A DNA stretch of 46,407 bases from Bacteroidaceae bacterium (GCA_900770665.1 CAAGKZ010000072.1:1-46407); one strand, 5' to 3'. Shown: positions 25,101-33,512, counted from the first letter of the stretch. Translations and numbers: made by a program. The notes: a model not told the origin generated them from the letters alone.

Positions 25101-26829
25101 ACATTGATACTGCCGATGCGGCAGTGTTGTCCTTGCCAACTACGCCTGTAGCTTCGCCCTCGGCGCTGATGAAGAGGTTGGGGCTGCGTAGTGATGTAAA
25201 TTGGTACCAGTATTCATTGCTTTCAGTGCTTGCCTTTGGCATTGCGAGAGCCTCTTTGAGAACCTCGTTGAGCCTGCTGGCCATTGCCTGAACCTCGGTC
25301 TCGGTAATGCTCTCCTTTGCAAGCAGTGCGTATGCATTCTCCAGTTCTGCATCGAATGCCGCCATCTTCTCTGGGTCATACTGTCCCATTGACTCGCCGC
25401 GTTCCATTACAAGGCCGCGTGCAATTACCTTTGAAAGGGCGTTACGCAGTGTAGCCTGTGCATAGCGTACCTCGGCATCGGCTTCGCTGATTACAGTATA
25501 TGTGTCACTTGGGAAATCGGCCTTCAAGGCATCCTTCATGGCGTTTGCCATAACAACATATCCCAAACCGCCAAGGTAGTTGCTTGGGTAGAAATACTTT
25601 GTATTTGCAACGTTGCCGTTGAGTAGTGGGGTATATGTGTCCACGTAGCTGATGTTGCCTGTCGCAAGGCTCTGCATGTAGCTGTTCAACGCCGCAATGC
25701 GCGATGTGTTTGTTGTTGCATTGTTCGTGGGTGCAAGAGCCATAAGGTAAATCTTGGATGTGGGCGATTTCTGTACCACCTTGTCAACGAGTGCCTTGTA
25801 GCTGTTCTTTACTGTTGTAATGTCGGTATTGCCATTGCAGTCGCCTGTACCGGTATATATGAAGATTGCCTTTGCATCCTTCTTCTCCACGCCTGTATTT
25901 GCATATGTGGCATCAATAATCTTGCTTGTAACAGCAATGTCGCCGCCATAGCCCCAGCCGGTACCGCGGTTCTTTACATTGCGGTTGCCAAGCAGCTCCT
26001 GCCACTCGCCGTTCTTTATGAACTCGTCACCGAATACCAGCACGTCGTCGTTGCTGATTGGGAGTGCGCTGAAGTATGTGGCACGCATGCCGTGTGCGCT
26101 GCCAAGGCCACCGTTCTGTTGTAATGTCGATGTATTGCTCGGGTAAACAGCCTCTACAGTGTAATCCTCGCCCTCCTGCAAGTATTGGCATATTGTCTCG
26201 CACCATACCTGGTAGGCCGCTGCTGTGAGGTGCAGGTTGTCGTAGCTCCACACGCCACCCTGGGCAACACCTGCGAGTTTGTCATAGAGGTCGATGTATG
26301 TGAGCCAGTCTACATTTATAGTCTCTACATACTCCTTTACAATCTCGTTTGTGTGTAGCCATGTAGCCTCAACGCGGTTTCCGGTCTTGTTCTTGAGAAT
26401 GCTGTAAAGGTAAATCTTTGTCTGTGGTGAGCGTGCGTGTATGCGAGTGACAATGCTCTTTACGTATGCAAGTACCTGCTCGCCGCTGAAGTTGAGTCCG
26501 CCCGATATTGCAATGTCGTTTGTACCAATCATCATGAACACCTTCTTGGGCTGTCCGTTGATGTAGCTCTCAAGGTTGTTGCTCTGCTCGGTTGAGTATG
26601 TGCCCGAGTTGCCACGGTTCACTATTGGCAGATATTCGCCGGTAGAGGTCTTGAAGGCCTCGGGCCAACAGTGCATGTCGGTAATGCTGTTGCCAATGAA
26701 GACAATGCTCTCACCACTGGTTTCAAGTACTTTGAACGAGTCGTACCTGTGATTGCGGAACGGTTCGTCGGCAAACATTGTTGCCACCGAAAGCACACCG
26801 CAAATGAGTAATGTAAGTAATCTTTTCAT
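22162..26829 (-). CDS. Secreted SGNH esterase - GH33 sialidase fusion
   Basis: 1555 residues with a signal peptide. Order of parts: SGNH esterase domain (about 25-225; FIGNSITD, MIGTNDI, DNLHLTAAAY). Second SGNH-like domain (about 250-440) that has lost its catalytic residues (FGDE, GTGDCNG, no Asp-x-x-His). Helical FIVAR-like stretch (~450-530). Trefoil-like lectin repeats. A beta-rich module (~700-828) also present in the next sialidase. BNR-associated N-terminal domain (~1000-1120). GH33 catalytic domain with YYRIPSIT (R1153) and Asp boxes SEDNGRTW, SRDGGLTW, SKDGGQSW, STDEGATF. It ends in a IYDLQGR...GGIYIQNGKK tail resembling a type IX sorting signal. It should de-O-acetylate and release sialic acid in one polypeptide. 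Confidence 0.88.
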   Translation of the reverse strand: MKRLLTLLICGVLSVATMFADEPFRNHRYDSFKVLETSGESIVFIGNSITDMHCWPEAFKTSTGEYLPIVNRGNSGTYSTEQSNNLESYINGQPKKVFMMIGTNDIAISGGLNFSGEQVLAYVKSIVTRIHARSPQTKIYLYSILKNKTGNRVEATWLHTNEIVKEYVETINVDWLTYIDLYDKLAGVAQGGVWSYDNLHLTAAAYQVWCETICQYLQEGEDYTVEAVYPSNTSTLQQNGGLGSAHGMRATYFSALPISNDDVLVFGDEFIKNGEWQELLGNRNVKNRGTGWGYGGDIAVTSKIIDATYANTGVEKKDAKAIFIYTGTGDCNGNTDITTVKNSYKALVDKVVQKSPTSKIYLMALAPTNNATTNTSRIAALNSYMQSLATGNISYVDTYTPLLNGNVANTKYFYPSNYLGGLGYVVMANAMKDALKADFPSDTYTVISEADAEVRYAQATLRNALSKVIARGLVMERGESMGQYDPEKMAAFDAELENAYALLAKESITETEVQAMASRLNEVLKEALAMPKASTESNEYWYQFTSLRSPNLFISAEGEATGVVGKDNTAASAVSMWKFVDRGDNTFDIVNRQYGSYLNPVANYNTQITTTKSKPAKGWTVSYADTPAYYIISSGEVQLNQTGSGQSYKLYNWSASDKLGSDRGDTGCQLSIIEAGEIAELPDATDGIVYTVDKANGNLYHKDGAANQNWNCCWKSNTTPQLQFGCGTVNNMNWSGNNVQLMTGTAGSANYSITAPAGYVITEYSFTFANNGHNTALELTMDNGTSYTTSTTAQTISAKNQNTGSVSFRLAGNNGNGVVLTNFTVKIKEDRIEAPKISTEGDEHWYYITSASTQAYCGGKVIYIDSDINKLRFGDKMFSADRIWSLWEKDGKIAIKNYRGEYFGTAGSGTGNSTAFGVVNEPNYIYSINSAYEFFVIKDNAVELHAQNDNSVIVRWGAAAGNASLWKFDEVDTSNALAEFASSRVVQGKVSTGIGNTNQPIVRSTIRIGGLDGSVEFQGVKGSFNGTDKNDITNIKAYFATNSRELFVDPEKKMTWREENGEQFGQTVTLAADGTFTITGNKSLTPGDNYLWITYDIAETAKEGNTVDARITAYTIDGKEIAENNGNPAHGVTIFLSEGAVLMPMDKGSLYYRIPSITVTKDGKRLVTLTDDRKHHNSDLPSHCYLVAQYSEDNGRTWSDPVTVAGTAETGGDYGHGDASIVTNRENGEIVGIMTSAGTYGHGFFAGTAAEPPRWKTIISRDGGLTWEAPVDHTDDLFGANCSNPNTKTWKSGFSGSGAALQKRDGTLVSSFVNRQADNSQHFYFFMSKDGGQSWYVSGTSGTSGADEPKTLERNNGDLAISVRSSGYNYYNYTSNDGETWHLPSQTRFTSGISGNACDGEYMVWCSTVEGNPWNIAFQTLPNSGSRQNVSIALSTDEGATFGTPKTICPTGSAYSAAVVLPDGTLGVYYEENGVFGGYTMRFVRFSLDWASNGTYKFTDNAPFYPIKSTNPSAIEEVKGENGNVKTIYDLQGRMVAAPVKGGIYIQNGKKFIAR
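22252..22279 (-). repeat. In-frame heptamers in esterase-sialidase fusion
   Basis: Exactly four units (GGTGAAA, GGTGAAA, ACGGAAA, TGTGAAA) encode VKGENGNVK between the sialidase domain and the YDLQGR tail, in a frame that avoids the TGA triplets. Confidence 0.9.
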
Positions 26830-26885
26830 AAGATAAAATATGATTAGTTAATAGTTTACGCTTGGAGATAATATCCCAATTTTTG

Positions 26886-26893
26886 CAAATATA
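26886..26893 (-). promoter_or_regulatory. -7 box for esterase-sialidase fusion
   Basis: Minus-strand TATATTTG matches TAnnTTTG, 57 nt before ATG 26829. Confidence 0.45.
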
Positions 26894-26953
26894 AAGAATA
26901 TATTTAAAAAATAATGCATAAATTTGGTTAAAGCATTTTCCCTCCTTAGTATA

Positions 26954-27176
26954 AAAAGAGATCCTTCACGTTCGTTCAGGATGACAAAGTCAATAATGTC
27001 ATTCTATATTTGCAATGTCATTGGCTCGTTCATTTCTTAGCGACCTGCACGGCATGATTTTCATCCATGCTTCGTGCGACCAGCCGCTAATGAACTCGCC
27101 GATAACAAAACTTAGTTTTGTCATTTTTCGGGCAAGCCCTCAACAACACGTCTGAGCGAAGCGAAGAATCTCTTTT
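26954..27176. mobile_element. MITE-like palindromic repeat with terminal inverted repeats
   Basis: The left end (26954-26985, starting AAAAGAGATCCTTC) and the inverted right end (27150-27176, starting AAAAGAGATTCTTC when read outwards in) form imperfect terminal inverted repeats of about 26 bp. They have the CTGAGCGAAGCGAAG-type core seen in interspersed repeats of many bacteria. Inside is a nested hairpin: GGC..GTTCATT/AATGAAC..GCC (27023-27034 with 27089-27100), TAGCG/CGCTA, GCACG/CGTGC and CATG/CATG. Small hairpins ACAAAAC/GTTTTGT and GGGC/GCCC follow. There is no coding capacity. It fills most of the 406-bp gap between the two sialidase genes. Confidence 0.65.
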
Positions 27177-27181
27177 CAAAA

Positions 27182-27218
27182 AAAGTCCCTAATGTCTTTA
27201 ATGACTTTAGGGACTTTA
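27182..27218 (-). terminator. Terminator of hexosaminidase-sialidase unit
   Basis: An 11-bp stem AAAGTCCCTAA/TTAGGGACTTT lies just past the stop at 27236, followed by T residues on the minus strand. Confidence 0.8.
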
Positions 27219-27235
27219 ATGACTATTTGATATTT

Positions 27236-30200
27236 TTATTTTACCAAAACCTTTTTACCGTCGATGATGTAAATGCCTTTGATAGGTTTTGTAACTTTGC
27301 GTCCCTGGAGGTCATAAATACCTTTCACCTTTCCGCTTTCAGTTTTCACCTCCTGGATGCCTGTAGCCTCGCCCTTCTTCACAGGGAGTGAAGCCGCAGC
27401 ATTGTCGGCTGTGTAGTATGCTGTGTTTGCTGCGATAGTGCCAGAGGTGCTTGTACGCTTTGCAAACTCGCCATTGTTGAGTGTATAGATGTTTGAACCG
27501 CTTACTGATGCGCTCTTGAGTACGCCGCGCAACTGGTTCTCGGCCTCAAGAGCCTCGGCTTCGCCGCCTACACCAATGTAGTAAGTGCCGTTCTCGGCTG
27601 TCAGTACAACAGGAGTGTTTGCTGCAATTACGCCTGTGCCGCACTCGGTCAATGGAACATATTCAACGCCGTCGGCTGTCTGTGGTACGCCAGCTGTGTA
27701 TGCAATCACACCCTCGGGTAATGTCATTGCGAATGGCATGCACACTGCTGCATATTCGTTGATTGTCAATGCAAACTCATCAACAGGCTCAATATACCAG
27801 AGTGATGCCTCGGCATTGTTTGTCCAGGGCACAAGGCGCACATTGTCACCTGCAAGGTGAAGGCCTGTGTTGCTGCCTGTCTTGTTCTGGCAGATGATTG
27901 AGCTCAAACCTGTTGTTGTGCTCTCAATCTTCCACTTTCCGGCAGCAGCGTTGTCAGTTGTCACAATGGGCTGCGTCTCGTTGTTGCCAAGAGGTCCCAG
28001 CATGTACTGGTAGTTACCGTTGTACAGGTAATACTCCTTGTCGTTACCTGTCGGCAGGAATGTGAACAGCTGGTTTGCGTTTTTTACATTTGATGTTGCT
28101 GTTGATACACGGCTTGCCTCGGGGTTCAGGTAGAGTGTTGCATTGCTACGTGCCGAGTTGCGTATGCGGTACCACTTGCCGGCCTCGACTTCAAGACGTG
28201 GGAGGTTGGCAATAGCTGCGTTGATAGCCTCATATGCCTCGTATGATGGAGTAGACTTGTATGCTTCGATGAGCTCAGCCACAGCATCGAGAGATTTGCC
28301 GTCAACCGAACCTACATATACAGGAGCCTCGGTGTCGAGCCCGGCAATCTTTGCGTCGATGCCTGCTGCAACAATGGCATGTTTGTCAACGTCAGCGTCA
28401 AATACATACGCGCTGTCTGTGATGTACTCAATGCTGTAGTTCTTGTAAACGATAGTGTAACCGCCACCGCTTGTGCCGTAAGTATCCTCCTCGTAGAGGA
28501 AACCGATGTTGTTGTCGTGCTGCAGTGTCATTGTAGAGTATGCACCGGCAACGTAGCTCGACTGGTGACGGCCGTCCCAGTCGGCAGCAATGGCCTCGGG
28601 AGTGATGAAGTCCTCGAGTGTCTCCAACTCCTTATAATATATACCCACGTTTGCACGGCCCGAACCAAGAGGCACTGACTGCAGTGCAAGGTAAACCTTC
28701 TTGTCATCGGCTTTGCGCTTTGCAGGAACAAACATAATCTCGCCGTTTGTTGAGTTGCTCACGGCAATTGTACCGTTGTTGCTTGCATTAGAGTACTTTG
28801 CAGTGCCCCAAGAACCCTCGGCCTTCTCGCTGTCGGTGTATGAGAATATGTTGTAGATACGTCCGCCTGTTGTACGTGAACTGATGATTACAGAACCGTC
28901 GGGCAACTCCTCGGCCTTTGGCTCGTCGCCACCGCTTGGGATTGGTGAAACCTCACCACCGCCAAGGACTGTCCAGCTCTCGCCGAAGTTGTCACTGTAG
29001 AGAACGAAGTTCACATGTGTGCCGTTTACGTTCTTCACGAGGACGGCGCAGTAGATGCGGTAGTATTCGCCCACCTTTATGTACCGGCTTTGTGAAATCT
29101 TGCCCGAACCCACGAACATGGCGCGTACAGGGCCGTGCTGTGTGTTGTCGAACTGTGCGTATATGTGCTCTGCGCGGTCAACAGGAGTGCTCCATGTCTC
29201 GCCGCAGTCCTCGCTGTAGAAGTGTGCGATACCCTGGTGGTTGTTGCGCTGTCCGTTGGGGAACGATACGTTACCCGAGCAGCTGATAACAAGCACGCGG
29301 TTGCTCTCGCGGTCGGCAACTATTGCAGGGTCACCGAAACCAACATACATGTCGTTGTTCGAAGCATCTATGCCGGCAGCACCCTTGCCCTGGATGATGT
29401 CGAAAATCTCGCCCCATGTCTCACCGTTGTCCTTGCTTATGCGTGCACGGAGGTCAATACGGCCGTTTGTTGCCATACCTATGTCGGCGCGGCTGTGGCG
29501 GTAGTCGGCAACGGCAATGATGTTACCGTTCTTTGCTGTTGCAATGGCTGGAATACGGTAGGGAATAGCACCTGTTGTAAGTGTGGGGAATACATCGAAT
29601 GCAGGCTCGGGAGTACGGATGTCCAGACCCATGTAAACCACGAAGTTTGAGAATGTTATACCTTTGTTTGCACCGCTCTGTGTAAAGTTTACGGTGCGTG
29701 CAGGGTCGGCAACCTCAACGTCAAGGTGCTGCACGGTAGCCGATGATGTATAGTTGTTGCCACCGGCTGCAAGTGTGAGGGCGTAGCTGCCGTCGTTGTT
29801 TGTGTTTACAAAGTCAAAGCTATAGCCCTTGATTACAAGACCCTCGGGTGCTGTGAGTGTGTATGAACAGGTGCCCGACTGGCCAGAATAGCCGGCAATG
29901 TAGTCGCCCGATGTTGTCATGTTGTTGGCATTTGCCGAGAGTGAGAAGCCTGCAAGCTCGCTGCTCTCCCACTTTGAGTGCCATGTGCCGTTTGCATTGC
30001 TTGCGGTGAAAGCACCCTTTGAAACAAGTATTTCAATTGATGTCTCTGCTGCTGTGAATACGATTGTTGAACCTGCATCGGCGCCCTCGGCCCAGAAAGC
30101 GAGTTTTCCGATACCGCCAAAGTCATTAACTGCATAGTTTGTGCCATGTATGCGCATGAAATAGCCGTTTACATTGGCAATCTTGTTTGATGCGGCAAAA

Positions 30201-30610
30201 TCCCAACGGCCAACATAACCGTTTGGAAGGTTTGTCGCATCCTGCATGGTAGGGTGGGTTGAACCGCCTGTACCGCCATATCCGCTTATTGCGCTCATGC
30301 TTGTCTTTGATGCAAGCACTTTACTTGTTCCTGTCTGTTTGTTGTATACGGCATATCCGTCTGTGTCGTTACCGACGAAGCACCAAAGCTCGTCGTCATT
30401 GCCTTTAGGGGTTGAAACGCCAAGTGCAATGTGGTCGGCACCGGCATTGTCCTTGATTAGCTTAGCTCCCTCACCAATTCCCATGGTGTACCATGTGGTA
30501 CCCTCGGCAAACTCGCCATTCTCAATGGTTGTTGTTTTGAAAGGAGTCTGCGCAAACATTGCGGCTGTCGAGAGGACAGCGCAAGAAATAAGCGTAAAAA
30601 TTCTCTTCAT
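27236..30610 (-). CDS. Secreted GH33 exo-sialidase with lectin-like and C-terminal sorting domains
   Basis: 1124 residues with a signal peptide (MKRIFTLISCAVLSTAAMFAQ). A trefoil-like region is followed by a beta-rich module (~198-326) shared with the other sialidase. The GH33 domain starts at IPYRIPAIA (R352, first of the arginine triad) and has Asp boxes SKDNGETW, SEDCGETW and SDNFGESW. The sequence GFLYEEDTYG supplies the expected late glutamate/tyrosine region. After it come a FIVAR-like helical segment, further trefoil repeats and a CMPFAMTLPEG-type Ig-like domain. The tail IYDLQGRKVTKPIKGIYIIDGKK is sorting-like. It should cleave terminal sialic acid. ATG 30610 is used because the longer frame lacks a signal peptide start. 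It begins 52 nt after the GH20 gene and is likely co-transcribed with it. Confidence 0.92.
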   Translation of the reverse strand: MKRIFTLISCAVLSTAAMFAQTPFKTTTIENGEFAEGTTWYTMGIGEGAKLIKDNAGADHIALGVSTPKGNDDELWCFVGNDTDGYAVYNKQTGTSKVLASKTSMSAISGYGGTGGSTHPTMQDATNLPNGYVGRWDFAASNKIANVNGYFMRIHGTNYAVNDFGGIGKLAFWAEGADAGSTIVFTAAETSIEILVSKGAFTASNANGTWHSKWESSELAGFSLSANANNMTTSGDYIAGYSGQSGTCSYTLTAPEGLVIKGYSFDFVNTNNDGSYALTLAAGGNNYTSSATVQHLDVEVADPARTVNFTQSGANKGITFSNFVVYMGLDIRTPEPAFDVFPTLTTGAIPYRIPAIATAKNGNIIAVADYRHSRADIGMATNGRIDLRARISKDNGETWGEIFDIIQGKGAAGIDASNNDMYVGFGDPAIVADRESNRVLVISCSGNVSFPNGQRNNHQGIAHFYSEDCGETWSTPVDRAEHIYAQFDNTQHGPVRAMFVGSGKISQSRYIKVGEYYRIYCAVLVKNVNGTHVNFVLYSDNFGESWTVLGGGEVSPIPSGGDEPKAEELPDGSVIISSRTTGGRIYNIFSYTDSEKAEGSWGTAKYSNASNNGTIAVSNSTNGEIMFVPAKRKADDKKVYLALQSVPLGSGRANVGIYYKELETLEDFITPEAIAADWDGRHQSSYVAGAYSTMTLQHDNNIGFLYEEDTYGTSGGGYTIVYKNYSIEYITDSAYVFDADVDKHAIVAAGIDAKIAGLDTEAPVYVGSVDGKSLDAVAELIEAYKSTPSYEAYEAINAAIANLPRLEVEAGKWYRIRNSARSNATLYLNPEASRVSTATSNVKNANQLFTFLPTGNDKEYYLYNGNYQYMLGPLGNNETQPIVTTDNAAAGKWKIESTTTGLSSIICQNKTGSNTGLHLAGDNVRLVPWTNNAEASLWYIEPVDEFALTINEYAAVCMPFAMTLPEGVIAYTAGVPQTADGVEYVPLTECGTGVIAANTPVVLTAENGTYYIGVGGEAEALEAENQLRGVLKSASVSGSNIYTLNNGEFAKRTSTSGTIAANTAYYTADNAAASLPVKKGEATGIQEVKTESGKVKGIYDLQGRKVTKPIKGIYIIDGKKVLVK
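27323..27350 (-). repeat. In-frame heptamers in second sialidase
   Basis: Exactly four units (GGTGAAA, ACTGAAA, GCGGAAA, GGTGAAA) encode VKTESGKVK just before IYDLQGR, the same place as in the other sialidase. Confidence 0.9.
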
Positions 30611-30662
30611 AAAAAATAGGTTAGTTACTGAATATTTCAATTATCTCAAAATCAGTGTTGCG

Positions 30663-32306
30663 TTACCAGCCTACCTGCACGCCGTCCTCGTAGAAGTGGC
30701 GGCCGAAGCTCCAGCCGAACACGTTGTAGTAGCGTGCCAGCTCCTTTGCGCGGCCAATGAACTCCTCAACGTCCTTTGTTTCGGGCGACGGGTTGCTCCA
30801 ACCAATCTCGGCAATGGCGCCAAGGCGTGGAAGCGCCTTGTACTGCAACTGCATTGGCGTGGTGACATACTCGGTCCACAGGTTGCCCTGCACGCCAAGG
30901 ATATATTTCTCCTCGTCCTTGCTCAACTGGTCGTATGGGTTGAACGAGTATGACTTGCGCAGGGGAACATAGCTGCCGTTGCTGTCGAGCTCGTCCTTGC
31001 GGTCGGTCGTCTGGCGGTAGTCGAGGTAGCAGTAGTCGCCGGGGGTCATGATTACATGGTTGCCCTTCTTTGCGGCAGCAATGCCGCCCACTGTTCCGCG
31101 CCACGACATTATTGTCGCATCCCGGCTCACGCCGCCCTCAAGAATCTCGTCCCAACCAATCATCTTGCGGCCGTTCTTCTTCAGGTGTGCCTCGATGCGG
31201 TTGTTCACGTATGACTGCAGCTCGGCCTCGTTCTTCAGGCCGTTCTCCTTTATGCGCTGCTGGCAGTGTGGGCACTCCTTCCACATGTCGCGTGGAGCCT
31301 CGTCACCGCCAATGTGTATGTATTCGCCGGGGAACAGAGCCATCACCTCGTCGAGCACATCCTCCCAGAACTTGAAGGTGCTCTCTTTGCCGGCGCATGC
31401 AATCTGCTTCGATACGCCCCAGTATGCCCATGTCTTGTAGTTGCCCTCTTCGCCCTCGCAACCGAGCCATGGATAAGCGCTCAATGCGCCCAGCGAATGA
31501 CCGGGGATTTCAATCTCGGGAACAATTGTGATGAAACGCTCCTTTGCATATTTCACAATCTCCTTAATCTCCTTTTGTGTGTAGTAACCGCCGTAGGGTA
31601 TTCCGTCGAGTCCCTCGTTGTGTCCTGTGGTGGTCTGTTCGCGCAGGCTGCCAATCTCGGTGAGCAAAGGATACTTCTTGATTTCAATGCGCCATCCCTG
31701 ATCCTCGGTAAGGTGCCAGTGGAAACGGTTCATCTTGTGCATGGCAAGGATGTCGAGCACCTCCTTTATAGTCTCCACATCCCAGAAGTGACGTGAACAG
31801 TCGAGCATGAATCCGCGGTAGGGGAAGTGGGGTGCGTCGTCAATTTTCATTGTCGGCAGCGACACTCTCTCAAGGTCGAGCGGAGTTTCGTAAGCCTGTA
31901 CCGGTATAATCTGTTTCAATGTCTGCACGGCATAGAACATTCCTGCGCCGTCCTTTGCCTTGATTATGATATTCTCGGGTGTAATGTCAAGTATGTAACC
32001 CTCAGCCTTTATTGAACCGTCGGTCTTGAAGATGATGTTGTTCAAGGTTGTTGCCTTTGTTGCCTTCTTCAACTTCTTGCCAAATATGGATTCGGCAACT
32101 CTGTTCAGCTCCTCTACAGCATATTTTGCATGGTTGTTGTCGAGGCTGTATATGATTTTCGTCTCATTCGTGAACTCGAACTTGATGTTTGCATTGCCAT
32201 GTTTTATGTTTGTAGGCTGTGGCAGAATAGTGGGGAAAGCCTTCTCCTGTGCAAATGTTGCTGTTGCGGTGAACAGGAGCAGAAAAGTCAATAGTCTCTT
32301 GAACAT
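30663..32306 (-). CDS. Beta-N-acetylhexosaminidase, GH20
   Basis: 547 residues with a signal peptide (MFKRLLTFLLLFTATATFAQ). An N-terminal GH20b-type alpha/beta domain (to about 150) precedes the TIM barrel. The catalytic Asp-Glu pair is D335-E336 in HIGGDEAPRDMW. Substrate-binding motifs RHFWDVETIKEVLD, MNRFHWHLTEDQGWRIEI and MSWRGTVGG are intact. It removes terminal GlcNAc or GalNAc from the non-reducing ends of glycans by substrate-assisted catalysis. It is first in a two-gene unit with the sialidase, which fits stepwise trimming of mucin or N-glycan antennae. ATG 32306 is chosen for the signal peptide. Confidence 0.95.
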   Translation of the reverse strand: MFKRLLTFLLLFTATATFAQEKAFPTILPQPTNIKHGNANIKFEFTNETKIIYSLDNNHAKYAVEELNRVAESIFGKKLKKATKATTLNNIIFKTDGSIKAEGYILDITPENIIIKAKDGAGMFYAVQTLKQIIPVQAYETPLDLERVSLPTMKIDDAPHFPYRGFMLDCSRHFWDVETIKEVLDILAMHKMNRFHWHLTEDQGWRIEIKKYPLLTEIGSLREQTTTGHNEGLDGIPYGGYYTQKEIKEIVKYAKERFITIVPEIEIPGHSLGALSAYPWLGCEGEEGNYKTWAYWGVSKQIACAGKESTFKFWEDVLDEVMALFPGEYIHIGGDEAPRDMWKECPHCQQRIKENGLKNEAELQSYVNNRIEAHLKKNGRKMIGWDEILEGGVSRDATIMSWRGTVGGIAAAKKGNHVIMTPGDYCYLDYRQTTDRKDELDSNGSYVPLRKSYSFNPYDQLSKDEEKYILGVQGNLWTEYVTTPMQLQYKALPRLGAIAEIGWSNPSPETKDVEEFIGRAKELARYYNVFGWSFGRHFYEDGVQVGW

Positions 32307-32351
32307 GTCGTTAATCAATATAATATTATTAATTATTATTTAAATTATTTG

Positions 32352-32359
32352 CGAAGATA
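32352..32359 (-). promoter_or_regulatory. Possible -7 box for hexosaminidase unit
   Basis: Minus-strand TATCTTCG, one mismatch to TAnnTTTG, lies 46 nt before ATG 32306. The ROK kinase gene diverges from the same region; no clean box was found for it. Confidence 0.35.
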
Positions 32360-32528
32360 GTGAAAAGTGTCCCAAAGAAAAAGGATAATCCGTAAAAATG
32401 TTATTTTATCAATATTTTTAGACAGTTTTTGATGTTTTTGCATTGTAACTGATTTTTTTTGTTTACATTCGCAAATGCTACCGTTTTGTGGGGGCTGAAC
32501 AGAGTGTTTATAACTAATCTATATAATT

Positions 32529-33488
32529 ATGAGCGAAAAATATGTAATTGGAATTGACCTTGGCGGTACAAATACCGTAATTGGTCTTGTTGATGTTAAA
32601 GGTCACATCCTTGCAAAGGATGATACAATCAAGACACAGGCACATCCTGACATTGAGGAGTACACAGATTCTATCGCGGCTGTAATCAAGAAACTTGCGA
32701 CAGAGAACGGTTGCGAGGGTAAGCTCGAGGGCGTGGGCGTGGGTGCTCCAATGGCAAACTACTACACCGGTGAGATTGTGAATGCAGCCAACCTCCCATG
32801 GAAGGGCATTGTGCCTCTGGGCTGGCTCATCGAGAAGAAGACCGGTCTCCCCACAAAGGTTACCAATGACGCCAACGCGGCAGCTATCGGTGAACAGAAA
32901 TATGGCGTTGCCCAGGGCATGAAGGATTTCGTATACATCACACTGGGTACTGGCGTGGGCAGCGGTATCGTAGCCAACGGCCAGCTCATTTATGGTCACG
33001 ACGGTTTTGCCGGTGAGTTGGGTCACACAACTTCGCCTGTTCTCGAAGGTCGTGCATGCGGTTGTGGACGCACAGACTGTCTCGAGACCTACGCTTCGGC
33101 AACAGGTATCGTTCGCACAGCAAAGAAGTGGCTTGTTGAGCGCGACGAGCCAAGCATCCTCCGCGATGTATGCATTAACGAACTCACATCAAAGATGCTC
33201 TTCGATGCAGCCGTCAAGGGCGACAAGCTTGCCAACGAGATTTTTGAGTTTACAGGCAAGGTGCTTGGTGAGGCTTTCTGCAACTTCATCGCATTCTCGG
33301 CTCCCGAGGCCATCATCCTCTTTGGCGGTTTGGCAAATGCAGGCGAACTGTTGCTCGAGCCAATACGCAAACACATGAACCAGAATGTAGTGTTCTTGTG
33401 GAGAGATAAGGTGAAAGTGCTGAAATCTTCACTCCCCGGTGCCGATGCCGCCGTGCTTGGTGCTTCAGCTCTTGGCTGGAAGGATTGA
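32529..33488 (+). CDS. ROK-family sugar kinase
   Basis: 319 residues with the ATP-binding motif GIDLGGTN at the N-terminus, the catalytic region NDANAAAIGE, and the ROK zinc site with ELGHT and the cysteine cluster CGCGRTDCLE. The His and three Cys needed for zinc are present. It phosphorylates a hexose or N-acetylhexosamine at the expense of ATP in the cytoplasm. Divergent position from the hexosaminidase-sialidase unit suggests GlcNAc, ManNAc or glucose as substrate. ROK specificity cannot be fixed from the motifs alone; many Bacteroidetes annotations call this form glucokinase. Confidence 0.88.
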   Translation: MSEKYVIGIDLGGTNTVIGLVDVKGHILAKDDTIKTQAHPDIEEYTDSIAAVIKKLATENGCEGKLEGVGVGAPMANYYTGEIVNAANLPWKGIVPLGWLIEKKTGLPTKVTNDANAAAIGEQKYGVAQGMKDFVYITLGTGVGSGIVANGQLIYGHDGFAGELGHTTSPVLEGRACGCGRTDCLETYASATGIVRTAKKWLVERDEPSILRDVCINELTSKMLFDAAVKGDKLANEIFEFTGKVLGEAFCNFIAFSAPEAIILFGGLANAGELLLEPIRKHMNQNVVFLWRDKVKVLKSSLPGADAAVLGASALGWKD

Positions 33489-33512
33489 TTTGTCTCCGAT
33501 TTTGTATATACA

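Noticed and set aside
26954..27176. Insertion sequence remnant
   Set aside because: No transposase reading frame or remnant is visible; the region is entirely hairpins, so MITE-like repeat is the better description.
32465..32490. -7 box for the ROK kinase
   Set aside because: TACCGTTTTG has one extra base relative to TAnnTTTG, so it was not listed as a promoter.
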